50,455 nt of DNA from an uncultured Bacteroides sp. (GCA_947646015.1 CANSEY010000032.1:1-50455), one strand, 5' to 3'; shown: positions 26,823 through 35,666, counted from the stretch's first letter. Translations and numbers: made by a program. Notes: generated from the letters alone by a model not told the origin.

Positions 26823-27992
26823 ATGATTGTAAGAACACTGCTGGATACAGACCTCTATAAGTTTACCACCTCGTACGCTTATATCAAATTATTCCCTTAC
26901 GCAATGGGTACTTTCAGCTTCAATGACAGAAACGAAACTGAATATACCGAAGAATTTCTGAAAGCGCTCAAAAGCGAATTCAGCAACCTCAGCCGGTTGA
27001 GGCTTACGGAAGAGGAACTGGAATACATGACACGCAATTGCCGGTTTCTTCCGAGAGTCTATTGGGAATGGCTGTCTTCTTTCCGTTTTGATCCGGACAA
27101 GATCGATATTCATCTGGACACAACGGGCCGGCTGCATATTGAAGTCAGCGATTTTCTTTATAAAGTCACACTGTATGAAGTACCGCTGCTCGCCATCGTA
27201 TCCGAAATCAAAAACAAGTTTTTCGGCAACATACCCGATATGAGCGAGATACTCTGCAAATTGTCGGAGAAAGTGGAATTGTCCAATCAGCACCAGCTCC
27301 GCTTCTCGGAGTTCGGCACGCGGAGAAGATTCTCAATCGACGTACAGGAGACGGTGATCAAACGGCTGAATGATACGGCCAAATACTGTACCGGAACTTC
27401 CAACAGCTACTTTGCCATGAAGTACGGCATGAAAATGATGGGAACTCATCCGCATGAGTGGTTCATGTTTCATGGGGCACAGTTCGGATATAAGCACGCC
27501 AACTATATGGCACTCGAAAACTGGGTGAATGTATACGACGGAGATTTGGGCATTGCGCTGTCCGACACTTATACTTCAGGAATATTCCTGAGCAATCTCA
27601 GCCGCAAGCAGGCCAAGCTATTCGACGGAGTACGCTGCGATTCTGGCAATGAATTTGATTTTATTGATAAACTGGTAGCCCGCTATAAAGAACTGGGCAT
27701 TGATGCCACTACCAAAACAATCGTCTTTAGCAACGCTCTCGACTTCACGAAAGCACTGGAAATTCAGGAATACTGCAAGGAGAAGATTCGCTGTTCCTTC
27801 GGAATCGGTACCAATCTAACGAATGACACAGGATTTGCCCCTTCCAACATTGTCATGAAACTCACGCAATGCAAAATGAATGTCAATCAGGAATGGAGAG
27901 AATGCATCAAACTATCGGATGACGAGGGAAAACATACAGGCAGTCCAGAGGAAGTACAGGCTTGTCTGTACGAACTAAGGCTGGCGAAATAA
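26823..27992 (+). CDS. pncB: Nicotinate phosphoribosyltransferase
   Basis: 389 residues. It begins LLDTDLYKFTTSYAYIKLFPYAMGTFSF, the substrate-binding start of PncB. It continues FSEFGTRRRFSID and later FDGVRCDSGNEFDFIDKL and FGIGTNLTND. It converts nicotinate and PRPP to nicotinate mononucleotide in the NAD salvage pathway. Close to full length for the family. Monocistronic, with sRNA copy 3 immediately downstream on the opposite strand. Confidence 0.93.
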   Translation: MIVRTLLDTDLYKFTTSYAYIKLFPYAMGTFSFNDRNETEYTEEFLKALKSEFSNLSRLRLTEEELEYMTRNCRFLPRVYWEWLSSFRFDPDKIDIHLDTTGRLHIEVSDFLYKVTLYEVPLLAIVSEIKNKFFGNIPDMSEILCKLSEKVELSNQHQLRFSEFGTRRRFSIDVQETVIKRLNDTAKYCTGTSNSYFAMKYGMKMMGTHPHEWFMFHGAQFGYKHANYMALENWVNVYDGDLGIALSDTYTSGIFLSNLSRKQAKLFDGVRCDSGNEFDFIDKLVARYKELGIDATTKTIVFSNALDFTKALEIQEYCKEKIRCSFGIGTNLTNDTGFAPSNIVMKLTQCKMNVNQEWRECIKLSDDEGKHTGSPEEVQACLYELRLAK

Positions 27993-28027
27993 AGACCGCT
28001 CTGAACAGAAAGCCGGGGTACGGGCAT

Positions 28028-28091
28028 AAAAAAAGGAGCAACGCCTTGCTCCAACCTTTGTTAACCTTAAATCTAATACTATGAAAAACAC
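28028..28091 (-). ncRNA. Small RNA, FopS-like family, copy 3
   Basis: About 64 nt. Promoter TTTG (28123-28126), 19 bp, TATCTTTG (28096-28103). Same body as copy 2, with one base changed near the 5' end. The terminator GGAGCAA with TTGCTCC has a GGCG loop and is followed by T7. It may also end the pncB transcript from the other side. Confidence 0.85.
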
Positions 28092-28151
28092 AGTGCAAAG
28101 ATACGTACTTCTGTGTTATTAGCAAATTATCCAAATAAAAAAGTATGTTTC

Positions 28152-28165
28152 ATAACACGATTTAA
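28152..28165 (-). promoter_or_regulatory. Conserved element upstream of sRNA copy 3
   Basis: TTAAATCGTGTTAT on the minus strand, 25 bp from the -33 TTTG. The sequences between the element and the promoter differ from copies 1 and 2, so the match is not just recent duplication. Confidence 0.65.
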
Positions 28166-28204
28166 AACTTTCATAGAAAAGCATCCCTTTTTATTAATAC
28201 TTTT

Positions 28205-28528
28205 TCAAGATTTAAACTCTTTGACCGCTCTTCCCAATCTTTCCAGCGTCAGTTCACCGGATTGTCTCCAGAGCTGTTCACCTTTTCTGAAAAGAATGAA
28301 TGTGGGAGTGGATTCAATGGTATAGAAATTAGCGAGATCACTTTCCTCGTCTACGTCTACCTGTACTACCTCGACTATCCCTTCCATCTCTTTCTTGAAC
28401 TCTTTTATCAAAGGCTGCATACGCTGGCAGTGAGGACACCACGTTGCATAAAATTCTGCCATTACCCAGTCATCACCCGCCAGTTTCTCTCTGTTTCTCG
28501 TATCACGAGCTATTTTCTTTTCTTTCAT
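28205..28528 (-). CDS. Thioredoxin-fold protein with WCPHC active site
   Basis: 107 residues, cytoplasmic (no signal peptide; charged N-terminus). FYATWCPHCQRM has active-site cysteines at 31 and 34, with PH between them instead of the GP of thioredoxin; the CPHC pair is seen in DsbA-like oxidases and some reductases. The cis-Pro loop is STPTFILF. The exact redox role cannot be told. Monocistronic. Confidence 0.8.
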   Translation of the reverse strand: MKEKKIARDTRNREKLAGDDWVMAEFYATWCPHCQRMQPLIKEFKKEMEGIVEVVQVDVDEESDLANFYTIESTPTFILFRKGEQLWRQSGELTLERLGRAVKEFKS

Positions 28529-28717
28529 ATCGATTCTCCTTTTAATTAATTAGTGGGAGTCTTAACAATACAAAAAGAGGAAGGTTTAACGCATAAACAT
28601 TAATACACAGAGATTTAGTTCTATTGGAAAAGTAAAGGAGAGGAAATCTACCGGAGCATTCATTGCACAAAACTGAAACTTTCGTGCAAAAACAGAACAC
28701 AGTATTCAATATTTATT

Positions 28718-28725
28718 TATCTTTG
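28718..28725 (+). promoter_or_regulatory. -7 box TATCTTTG of the carboxylase operon
   Basis: Exact consensus just ahead of the riboswitch, predicting transcription from about 28732. The remainder of the 28529-28730 gap shows no gene. Confidence 0.6.
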
Positions 28726-28735
28726 CCCCCCGAAA

Positions 28736-28955
28736 TGGTTCGGAGTCCGTGTCCAACGGATGACGATTAAAAGGGAATCGGGTGTAAATCCCGTACAGTC
28801 CCGCTGCTGTGAAGCTCTATACAATGTCTTATTAATGAACTAATTTATCGCCACTGATGTTATTTTGGGAAGGCACTATAAGACAAGAGTCAGTCAGAAG
28901 ACCTGCCACTTCGCGTAAAGCGTTCTTCTGCCTCGTGGGTTAGGAGAAAGAACAT
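28736..28955 (+). promoter_or_regulatory. Cobalamin riboswitch
   Basis: Contains the conserved core: AAAAGGGAATCGGGTGTAAA, then ACAGTCCCGCTGCTGTGA (28795-28812), and the 3' side AGTCAGTCAGAAGACCTGCC (28889-28908). Behind the core, GTTCTT (28922-28927) can pair with AAGAAC (28948-28953) as a possible expression platform. The first gene starts about 105 bp later. This class binds adenosyl- or methylcobalamin and usually lowers expression when bound. Confidence 0.9.
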
Positions 28956-29060
28956 CATTTGTTAAGCCCCAAATCAAGAAAATACTGTGTTTCTGTCGGA
29001 TGGACTATGTCTGTGAAGATGGGAAGGCATTAAATAAGTATGTACTTAATTGAGTAAAGT

Positions 29061-30572
29061 ATGATAAAAAAAATCTTAGTAGCCAATCGCGGTGAAATTG
29101 CCATAAGGGTGATGCGCTCCTGCCGGGAGATGGAGATAACGAGTATCGCAATTTTCTCCGAAGCAGACCGGACCGCGAAGCACGTGCTCTATGCAGACGA
29201 AGCTTATTGCGTAGGACCGGCAGCATCCAAAGAGAGTTATCTGAATATAGAAAAAATCATCGAAGTGGCAAAGGAATGCCATGCTGACGCTATTCATCCG
29301 GGATATGGTTTCCTGTCCGAAAACGCGACTTTCGCCCGACGCTGTCAGGAAGAAAATATTATTTTTATCGGACCGGACCCCGAAACGATGGAGGCAATGG
29401 GCGACAAGATATCCGCCCGTATTAAAATGATCGAGGCAGGGGTCCCTGTCGTTCCCGGCACACAGGAGAATCTGAAAAGTGTGGAAGAAGCCGTAGAACT
29501 CTGCAACAAGATCGGTTATCCGGTGATGCTGAAAGCATCTATGGGCGGCGGCGGAAAAGGTATGCGCCTTATCCACAGTGCGGAAGAGGTGGAAGAGGCT
29601 TATACAACTGCCAAGAGCGAGTCACTTTCTTCTTTTGGCGACGATACCGTTTATCTGGAGAAGTTCGTGGAGGAACCTCATCACATTGAATTTCAGATTC
29701 TGGGCGACAAACACGGAAACGTGATTCACCTGTGCGAACGCGAATGTTCCGTACAGCGCCGCAACCAAAAGATTGTGGAAGAGACGCCATCGGTTTTCGT
29801 GACTCCCGAACTGCGTAAAGATATGGGTGAAAAGGCGGTAGCCGCGGCCAAAGCGGTCAACTATATCGGTGCAGGCACGATTGAGTTCTTGGTCGACAAG
29901 CATCGCAATTATTACTTCCTCGAAATGAACACCCGTCTGCAAGTAGAACATCCGATAACGGAAGAAGTGGTCGGAGTGGACTTGGTGAAAGAGCAGATCA
30001 AAGTTGCCGACGGACAAGTGCTCCAGCTGAAACAGAAAGATATCCAACAGCGCGGCCATGCCATCGAATGCCGTATTTGTGCCGAAGACACGGAAATGAA
30101 CTTCATGCCGAGCCCAGGAATCATCAAACAGATTACAGAACCGAACGGAATCGGTGTTCGTATCGACAGTTACGTTTACGAAGGATATGAAATCCCGATC
30201 TATTATGACCCGATGATCGGCAAACTGATCGTATGGGCTACCAACCGCGAATATGCCATCGAACGGATGCGCCGCGTACTCCATGAGTATAAACTGACAG
30301 GTGTAAAGAACAATATCAGCTACCTACGTGCCATCATGGACACACCGGATTTCGTGGAAGGTCATTACGACACAGGCTTTATCACCAAGAACGGCGAACA
30401 TCTGCAACAATGCATCATGCGCACCAGCGAACGTGCCGAAAATATTGCCATGATTGCTGCCTACATGGATTATCTGATGAATCTTGAAGAAAACAGAGGT
30501 GACGCAACGGACAACCGTCCCATCAGCAAATGGAAAGAATTCGGTTTGCACAAAGGTGTACTTCGTATCTAA
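29061..30572 (+). CDS. accC: Biotin carboxylase subunit of acyl-CoA carboxylase
   Basis: 503 residues. Standard biotin carboxylase: KILVANRGEIAIRVMRSCREM at the start, ATP-grasp with the glycine loop MGGGGKGMR, VEEPHHIEFQILGD, CSVQRRNQKIVEE, EMNTRLQVEHPITE and IECRICAED. It carboxylates the biotin of the carrier encoded next. About 50 residues longer than E. coli AccC at the C-terminus. First gene of a three-gene operon with its biotin carrier and carboxyltransferase, under a B12 riboswitch. The context fits propionyl-CoA carboxylase/methylmalonyl-CoA metabolism better than fatty acid synthesis. Confidence 0.9.
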   Translation: MIKKILVANRGEIAIRVMRSCREMEITSIAIFSEADRTAKHVLYADEAYCVGPAASKESYLNIEKIIEVAKECHADAIHPGYGFLSENATFARRCQEENIIFIGPDPETMEAMGDKISARIKMIEAGVPVVPGTQENLKSVEEAVELCNKIGYPVMLKASMGGGGKGMRLIHSAEEVEEAYTTAKSESLSSFGDDTVYLEKFVEEPHHIEFQILGDKHGNVIHLCERECSVQRRNQKIVEETPSVFVTPELRKDMGEKAVAAAKAVNYIGAGTIEFLVDKHRNYYFLEMNTRLQVEHPITEEVVGVDLVKEQIKVADGQVLQLKQKDIQQRGHAIECRICAEDTEMNFMPSPGIIKQITEPNGIGVRIDSYVYEGYEIPIYYDPMIGKLIVWATNREYAIERMRRVLHEYKLTGVKNNISYLRAIMDTPDFVEGHYDTGFITKNGEHLQQCIMRTSERAENIAMIAAYMDYLMNLEENRGDATDNRPISKWKEFGLHKGVLRI

Positions 30573-30592
30573 ACTAAAAACAGCATTCAATT

Positions 30593-31102
30593 ATGGAAAT
30601 TCATATAGGAGACCGCGTAGCGGAAATAGAGCTCGTCAGCAAGGAAGACAATAAAGTGGTACTTACCATTGACGGAAAACCGTTTGAAGCAGATGTTGTG
30701 ATGGCCGAAAATGGCACCTGCAATATTCTGATGGACGGTCGCAGCGCAAACGCACAACTGATTCGCCGCGAAAACGGTAAAAGCTATAAGGTAAATACGC
30801 ATTATAGCAGTTTCAATGTTGAAATCGTGGACAGCCAGGCAAAGTATCTGCGTATGCGCAAGAAAGGCGAAGATGAACAGAACGACCGCATCACTTCCCC
30901 AATGCCGGGAAAGGTGGTGAAAATCCCTGTTACGGCAGGGCAGGAAATGAAAACGGGAGATACCGTCATCGTCATCGAAGCCATGAAAATGCAGAGCAAC
31001 TACAAAGTGACTTCAGATTGCCGCATCAAGGAAATTCTGGTTCAAGAAGGCGACAACATCACCGGTGACCAGACATTAATAACATTAGAGCCGATTGTAT
31101 AA
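30593..31102 (+). CDS. Biotin carboxyl carrier protein
   Basis: 169 residues. The C-terminal biotinyl domain spans about 98-169; its biotin-accepting lysine is K132 in EAMKM. The N-terminal ~90 residues form a beta-rich domain that probably docks the carrier to the other subunits. It carries the carboxyl group between biotin carboxylase and carboxyltransferase. Spacing 20 bp on each side within the operon. Confidence 0.9.
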   Translation: MEIHIGDRVAEIELVSKEDNKVVLTIDGKPFEADVVMAENGTCNILMDGRSANAQLIRRENGKSYKVNTHYSSFNVEIVDSQAKYLRMRKKGEDEQNDRITSPMPGKVVKIPVTAGQEMKTGDTVIVIEAMKMQSNYKVTSDCRIKEILVQEGDNITGDQTLITLEPIV

Positions 31103-31122
31103 TACTAAAAACGGATTGCATC

Positions 31123-32658
31123 ATGGAAGAAATAAATAAAGCATACGCCACGTTCCAGGAACGTGACCGCATCGCTTCCCTCGGTGGGGGCGTGGAAAAG
31201 ATTGAAAAGCAACACGAAAACGGAAAGATGACTGCCCGCGAGCGTATCGAAATGCTGCTCGACAAAGGTACTTTTGTTGAACTGGACAAGTTGATGGTTC
31301 ACCGCTGCACCAACTATGGCATGGACAAAAACAAGATTCCGGGAGACGGCATCGTATCCGGTTACGGAAAGATTGACGGGCGCCAGGTATTTGTTTATGC
31401 CTACGACTTTACAGTCTACGGAGGTTCACTGTCTGCTTCGAACGCGAAAAAGATTGTGAAAGTGCAGCAACTGGCATTGAAGAACGGTGCTCCGATAATT
31501 GCGCTGAATGATTCCGGAGGTGCACGTATTCAGGAAGGAATTGAAAGCCTTTCCGGCTATGCGGATATTTTCTATCAGAACACAATGGCAAGCGGGGTGA
31601 TTCCTCAGATTTCGGCTATTCTTGGTCCGTGTGCCGGAGGCGCCTGCTACTCTCCTGCCCTCACCGACTTCATCTTTATGGTGAAAGAAAAGAGTCACAT
31701 GTTTGTGACAGGTCCGGATGTGGTAAAGACTGTGATTCACGAAGAGGTAAGCAAAGAAGAACTGGGCGGTGCCATGACACACAGCAGCAAAAGCGGTGTC
31801 ACTCACTTTATGTGCAATACCGAAGAAGAACTGTTGATGAGCATTCGCGAACTACTTTCCTTCTTGCCTCAGAATAATATGGACGAAACGAAAAAGCAGA
31901 ACTGTACTGACGAGACCAACCGTGAAGATGCCGTACTCGACACCATTGTCCCCGCAGACCCGAATGTACCATACGACATGAAGGATATCATCGAACGGGT
32001 AGTAGATAACGGCTATTTCTTCGAAGTAATGACTAACTTCGCAAAGAATATCATCATCGGTTTTGCACGTCTGGCAGGCCGTTCGGTTGGTATTGTCGCC
32101 AATCAGCCGGCCTACCTTGCCGGTGTTCTCGACATTGACGCCAGCGACAAGGCAAGCCGCTTCATCCGTTTCTGCGACTGTTTCAACATTCCGTTGATTA
32201 CTTTCGAAGATGTGCCGGGATTTCTTCCCGGATATACGCAGGAGAACAACGGTATCATCCGCCACGGTGCTAAAATCGTTTATGCGTTTGCCGAAGCTAC
32301 CGTTCCCAAACTGACAGTCATTACCCGCAAGGCATACGGTGGCGCGTATATTGTGATGAACTCCAAACAGACAGGTGCAGATGTGAACTTCGCTTATCCG
32401 AGTGCGGAAATCGCAGTCATGGGTGCGGAAGGTGCGGTAAACATCCTGTTCCGCAAAGCGGATGCAGAGACAAAAGATAAAGAACTGGAAGCCTACAAGG
32501 AAAAGTTTGCCACTCCCTACCAAGCTGCCGAACTAGGATTCATCGATGAAATCATCTATCCGAGACAAACCCGCAAACGTCTGATCCAGGCACTGGAAAT
32601 GACAGAGAACAAGATGCAGACGAATCCGCCTAAAAAACATGGAAATATGCCTTTATAA
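31123..32658 (+). CDS. Acyl-CoA carboxyltransferase (propionyl-CoA carboxylase beta type)
   Basis: 511 residues with N- and C-terminal crotonase-fold halves. Motifs: GKMTARERIEMLLDKGTFVELD, ALNDSGGARIQEGIESLSGYADIF (first acyl-CoA site), GPCAGGACYSPALTDF, and in the second half ITFEDVPGFLPGYTQENNGIIRHGAKI and AYGGAYIVMNSKQTGAD. It transfers CO2 from biotin to propionyl-CoA or, reversed, releases it from methylmalonyl-CoA. Third gene of the operon. In Bacteroides the methylmalonyl-CoA mutase of the succinate-propionate pathway needs B12, which links the substrate to the riboswitch. Confidence 0.9.
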   Translation: MEEINKAYATFQERDRIASLGGGVEKIEKQHENGKMTARERIEMLLDKGTFVELDKLMVHRCTNYGMDKNKIPGDGIVSGYGKIDGRQVFVYAYDFTVYGGSLSASNAKKIVKVQQLALKNGAPIIALNDSGGARIQEGIESLSGYADIFYQNTMASGVIPQISAILGPCAGGACYSPALTDFIFMVKEKSHMFVTGPDVVKTVIHEEVSKEELGGAMTHSSKSGVTHFMCNTEEELLMSIRELLSFLPQNNMDETKKQNCTDETNREDAVLDTIVPADPNVPYDMKDIIERVVDNGYFFEVMTNFAKNIIIGFARLAGRSVGIVANQPAYLAGVLDIDASDKASRFIRFCDCFNIPLITFEDVPGFLPGYTQENNGIIRHGAKIVYAFAEATVPKLTVITRKAYGGAYIVMNSKQTGADVNFAYPSAEIAVMGAEGAVNILFRKADAETKDKELEAYKEKFATPYQAAELGFIDEIIYPRQTRKRLIQALEMTENKMQTNPPKKHGNMPL

Positions 32659-32687
32659 GTTATAGGCGATTACCTATAATAAAAGAG

Positions 32688-32728
32688 ACTGTTTCAGTAC
32701 AGGTGCCCCCACCTGTTTCTGAAACAGT
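32688..32728 (+). terminator. Terminator of the carboxylase operon
   Basis: Arms ACTGTTTCAG and CTGAAACAGT enclose an inner CAGGTG/CACCTG stem, and CTTTTTTC follows. Confidence 0.85.
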
Positions 32729-32783
32729 TTCTTTTTTCATATAAAAAGCAGAAATGCTTTCACGCAAAATAGATAAAACTTTA

Positions 32784-32791
32784 TACCTTTG
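32784..32791 (+). promoter_or_regulatory. -7 box TACCTTTG of the sulfatase gene
   Basis: Exact consensus 30 bp before the sulfatase ATG. Confidence 0.55.
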
Positions 32792-32820
32792 CAGTATTAC
32801 ATTATGAAAAACCTGAAAAT

Positions 32821-34323
32821 ATGATTAACCTGAAATGTACATTTGCCGTCACGGCCGGATTGTGCTCATCTTTGGCCTATGCACAAAACCAACCGCACAT
32901 TATCTTAATTATGACCGATCAGCAACGTGGCGACGCCATGGGATGCATGGGTAATGAATCTGTAATCTCCCCCCATCTGGACGCTTTGGCAAGCGAAGGA
33001 ACGTTGTTTATGAACGGATATTCTTCGTGTCCCAGCAGTACCCCTGCCCGTGCCGGACTGTTGACCGGACAGTCTCCCTGGCATCATGGCTTGTTAGGAT
33101 ATGGCAAAGTTGCCCCCAAGTACAACCACGAAATGCCTCAGATGCTGAAAGATGCTGGATATTATACCTTCGGTATCGGAAAAATGCACTGGCATCCGCA
33201 ACGAATCAAACACGGTTTCGAAGGAACGCTGCTGGATGAAAGCGGACGCCGGGAAGATCCGAATTTCATCAGTGACTATCGCTTATGGTTTCAAATACAA
33301 GCACCGGGAAAGAACCCGGATGAAACCGGAATCGGATGGAACGATCACGGAGCAGCTACCTATAAACTGAAAGAAAGTCTGCACCCTACTTATTGGACCG
33401 GTGAAATGGCTTGTCAGATGATACAGAATTATGATAACGGCAATCAGCCTTTATTTCTGAAAGTTTCCTTTGCCCGTCCCCACAGCCCGTACGACCCGCC
33501 TCAACGCTTTCTCGACATGTATAAGGATGCACAGGTTCCCGATCCCGTCATTGGTGACTGGTGTGGGAAATACGCTAAAGAACTGGACCCCGAAAAAGCA
33601 GCCAAAGATGCTCCCTACGGTAACTTCGGAAATGAATATGCACGTCACTCCAAACGCTATTATTATGCCAACATCACTTTCATAGACGAACAGATAGGGC
33701 GTGTCCTCCAGACCTTAAAAGACAAGGGAATGTATGATAACTCCCTTATCATTTTCGTTTCCGATCATGGAGATATGATGGGAGATCACTACCACTGGCG
33801 GAAGACTTACCCGTATGAAGGATCTACGCACATACCTTATATTATTAAATGGCCAGCCAAAGCGCAAGTCGTTCCCGGCAAGGTGGATAATCCCGTAGAA
33901 CTCCGTGACCTGCTACCAACTTTCCTCGAAATAGCGGGAACCTCCGTTCCCACCGACATAGACGGACGCTCTCTGCTATCTCTGGCTAAAGGCACAGAAA
34001 CGGAATGGCGCAAATACATCGATCTGGAACATGCCACTTGCTACAGTGATGACAACTATTGGTGTGCTTTGACCGACGGAAAGATTAAATATATCTGGTA
34101 CTTCTATACAGGTGAAGAGCAATTGTTTGACCTTGCCAAAGATCCTAAAGAGCTGCATAATGCTGTGAACGACAAGAAATATAAAAAGCTGCTGACAGGC
34201 ATGCGTGCAGAAATGATCCGCCACCTCAGTGAACGGGGAGAGGAATTTGTGAAAGACGGTCAATTGGTTGTCCGCAAAAAAACGATGCTTTACGGTCCTA
34301 ACTATCCGAAAGAAAAGCGATAA
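32821..34323 (+). CDS. S1-family sulfatase, serine type, secreted
   Basis: 500 residues with signal peptide (cleaved after AYA, about residue 21). The active-site signature [C/S]-x-P-x-R is S73-T-P-A-R77, so the formylglycine precursor is a serine, requiring an anSME-type maturase that is not in this window. Metal-binding segments: TDQQRGD near 32-38 and SDHGDMMGDH around 320. It would cleave sulfate from host or dietary sulfated glycans in the periplasm or at the surface. A six-codon frame (32804) ends overlapping the ATG (ATGA), so translational coupling is possible. From memory it may correspond to BT_1918. Converges with a YeiH-type transporter gene. Confidence 0.88.
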   Translation: MINLKCTFAVTAGLCSSLAYAQNQPHIILIMTDQQRGDAMGCMGNESVISPHLDALASEGTLFMNGYSSCPSSTPARAGLLTGQSPWHHGLLGYGKVAPKYNHEMPQMLKDAGYYTFGIGKMHWHPQRIKHGFEGTLLDESGRREDPNFISDYRLWFQIQAPGKNPDETGIGWNDHGAATYKLKESLHPTYWTGEMACQMIQNYDNGNQPLFLKVSFARPHSPYDPPQRFLDMYKDAQVPDPVIGDWCGKYAKELDPEKAAKDAPYGNFGNEYARHSKRYYYANITFIDEQIGRVLQTLKDKGMYDNSLIIFVSDHGDMMGDHYHWRKTYPYEGSTHIPYIIKWPAKAQVVPGKVDNPVELRDLLPTFLEIAGTSVPTDIDGRSLLSLAKGTETEWRKYIDLEHATCYSDDNYWCALTDGKIKYIWYFYTGEEQLFDLAKDPKELHNAVNDKKYKKLLTGMRAEMIRHLSERGEEFVKDGQLVVRKKTMLYGPNYPKEKR

Positions 34324-34347
34324 ATATAGCCTGCCCGGATGAAACGC

Positions 34348-34455
34348 ATCACTTTCGCCACAAATTGTATCTATCATACAGATAAAATGGGAAGTTCTCA
34401 GTGACTGACACTTAATTTATCCGTCTAAGATTGTACAATTTGCGGTGAAAGTGAT
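34348..34455. repeat. 22-bp inverted repeat between convergent genes
   Basis: Arms at 34348-34369 and 34434-34455 match at 20 of 22 positions (ATCACTTTCGCC... and its complement), separated by 64 bp. It probably acts as a long-looped bidirectional terminator; no T-tract clearly supports it. Confidence 0.55.
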
Positions 34456-34505
34456 AATAAGTATTTTGCAAGGAGACGTTTTTCCCTTACATCAGATGAT
34501 TTCTC

Positions 34506-35540
34506 CTACATCAGATAAGGAGTGAGATACTTCACAAGGAAATATCCGCCGACTACCAGCCACACATAAAGTAAAAGAGCCAGTACGAAAGGTTTGGCTC
34601 CGGCCTTTCTGAATTTATCGATGCTTGTTTCTGTTCCGAGTGCCGTCATAGCCATTGTCAGCAAAAAGGTATCCAGTGTGTTAATACTTGCCACCAACTG
34701 TGCAGGAAACAAATCAAAAGAATTGAAAGCGATGACACCCATAAAGCCTATTGCAAACCAGGGCACCGCAATCTTCTGAAACTTCTGTCCTTTCTGCACT
34801 TGTCTTTTCCGCGCTCTCGCCACCAGATAGGTAGTAATCAGAAGCACAGGAACCAACATCATCACACGAATCATTTTCACTATGATGGCAGAATCCGAAA
34901 TACCGTTTCCCATCGCGTCTCCGGCACCTACTACATGGGCAACCTCATGCAGGGTAGCCCCCGTATAAATCCCCATCTGATCGGGAGTCAGTGCACAAAG
35001 TCCGTTCCGGTACAAGAAAGGATACAGAAACATGGAAATAGTACCGAAAATCACGACAGTAGACACGGACACAGCCGTTTTATATGGCTTTGCCTTGATG
35101 GTCGATTCAGCCCCCAGAATAGCGGCGGCTCCACAAATTCCACTTCCGATGGAAGTAAGCAATGCGATTCCACGGTCCATCTTCAGCAGCTTACCAAGAT
35201 AGATGCCGCCACAAATAGTCACAGCCACAATAATCACATCGATCAGCATAGCCGGCAATCCGATAGCCATCACATCCTGAAAAGTCAATCTGAAACCATA
35301 TAAAATGATACCGATACGCAGAATCTTCTTTGAGCAAAACTGGATTCCCGGCACCCACGTTTCCGGAAGGTGGTTTCGCAGACTATTGGCATAAAGCATA
35401 CCCAAAATGATACCGACAATCATCGGACTGAAAGAAATACTTCTTACAAAAGACATCTCGCCAATATAAAATGCAGCACAAGAAAATAATGCTATCAACA
35501 GGACACCGTGCAGCATGCTGCTTCTCTTTTCATTGAACAT
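34506..35540 (-). CDS. YeiH/UPF0324 family membrane transporter
   Basis: 344 residues with about ten membrane helices. Family segments: SPMIVGIILGMLYANSL, KILRIGIILYGFRLTFQDV, SIGSGICGAAAILG and GATLHEVAHVVGAGDAMG. YeiH proteins are annotated as putative sulfate exporters. Convergent position next to a sulfatase makes export of released sulfate attractive, though this is inference. Start preceded by a long non-coding stretch (35541-36120) that holds the tandem repeats. Confidence 0.85.
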   Translation of the reverse strand: MFNEKRSSMLHGVLLIALFSCAAFYIGEMSFVRSISFSPMIVGIILGMLYANSLRNHLPETWVPGIQFCSKKILRIGIILYGFRLTFQDVMAIGLPAMLIDVIIVAVTICGGIYLGKLLKMDRGIALLTSIGSGICGAAAILGAESTIKAKPYKTAVSVSTVVIFGTISMFLYPFLYRNGLCALTPDQMGIYTGATLHEVAHVVGAGDAMGNGISDSAIIVKMIRVMMLVPVLLITTYLVARARKRQVQKGQKFQKIAVPWFAIGFMGVIAFNSFDLFPAQLVASINTLDTFLLTMAMTALGTETSIDKFRKAGAKPFVLALLLYVWLVVGGYFLVKYLTPYLM

Positions 35541-35666
35541 AAATGATTTGATTTAAGTGATACTTAATTATTTCTTTTTTGCAAAGGAAGACATTTTCCG
35601 GCAGACTGAATCACAGAATTTTATTATGTCGGATAATCCCTGGTTATAACCCCCAAAGCGGTTATA

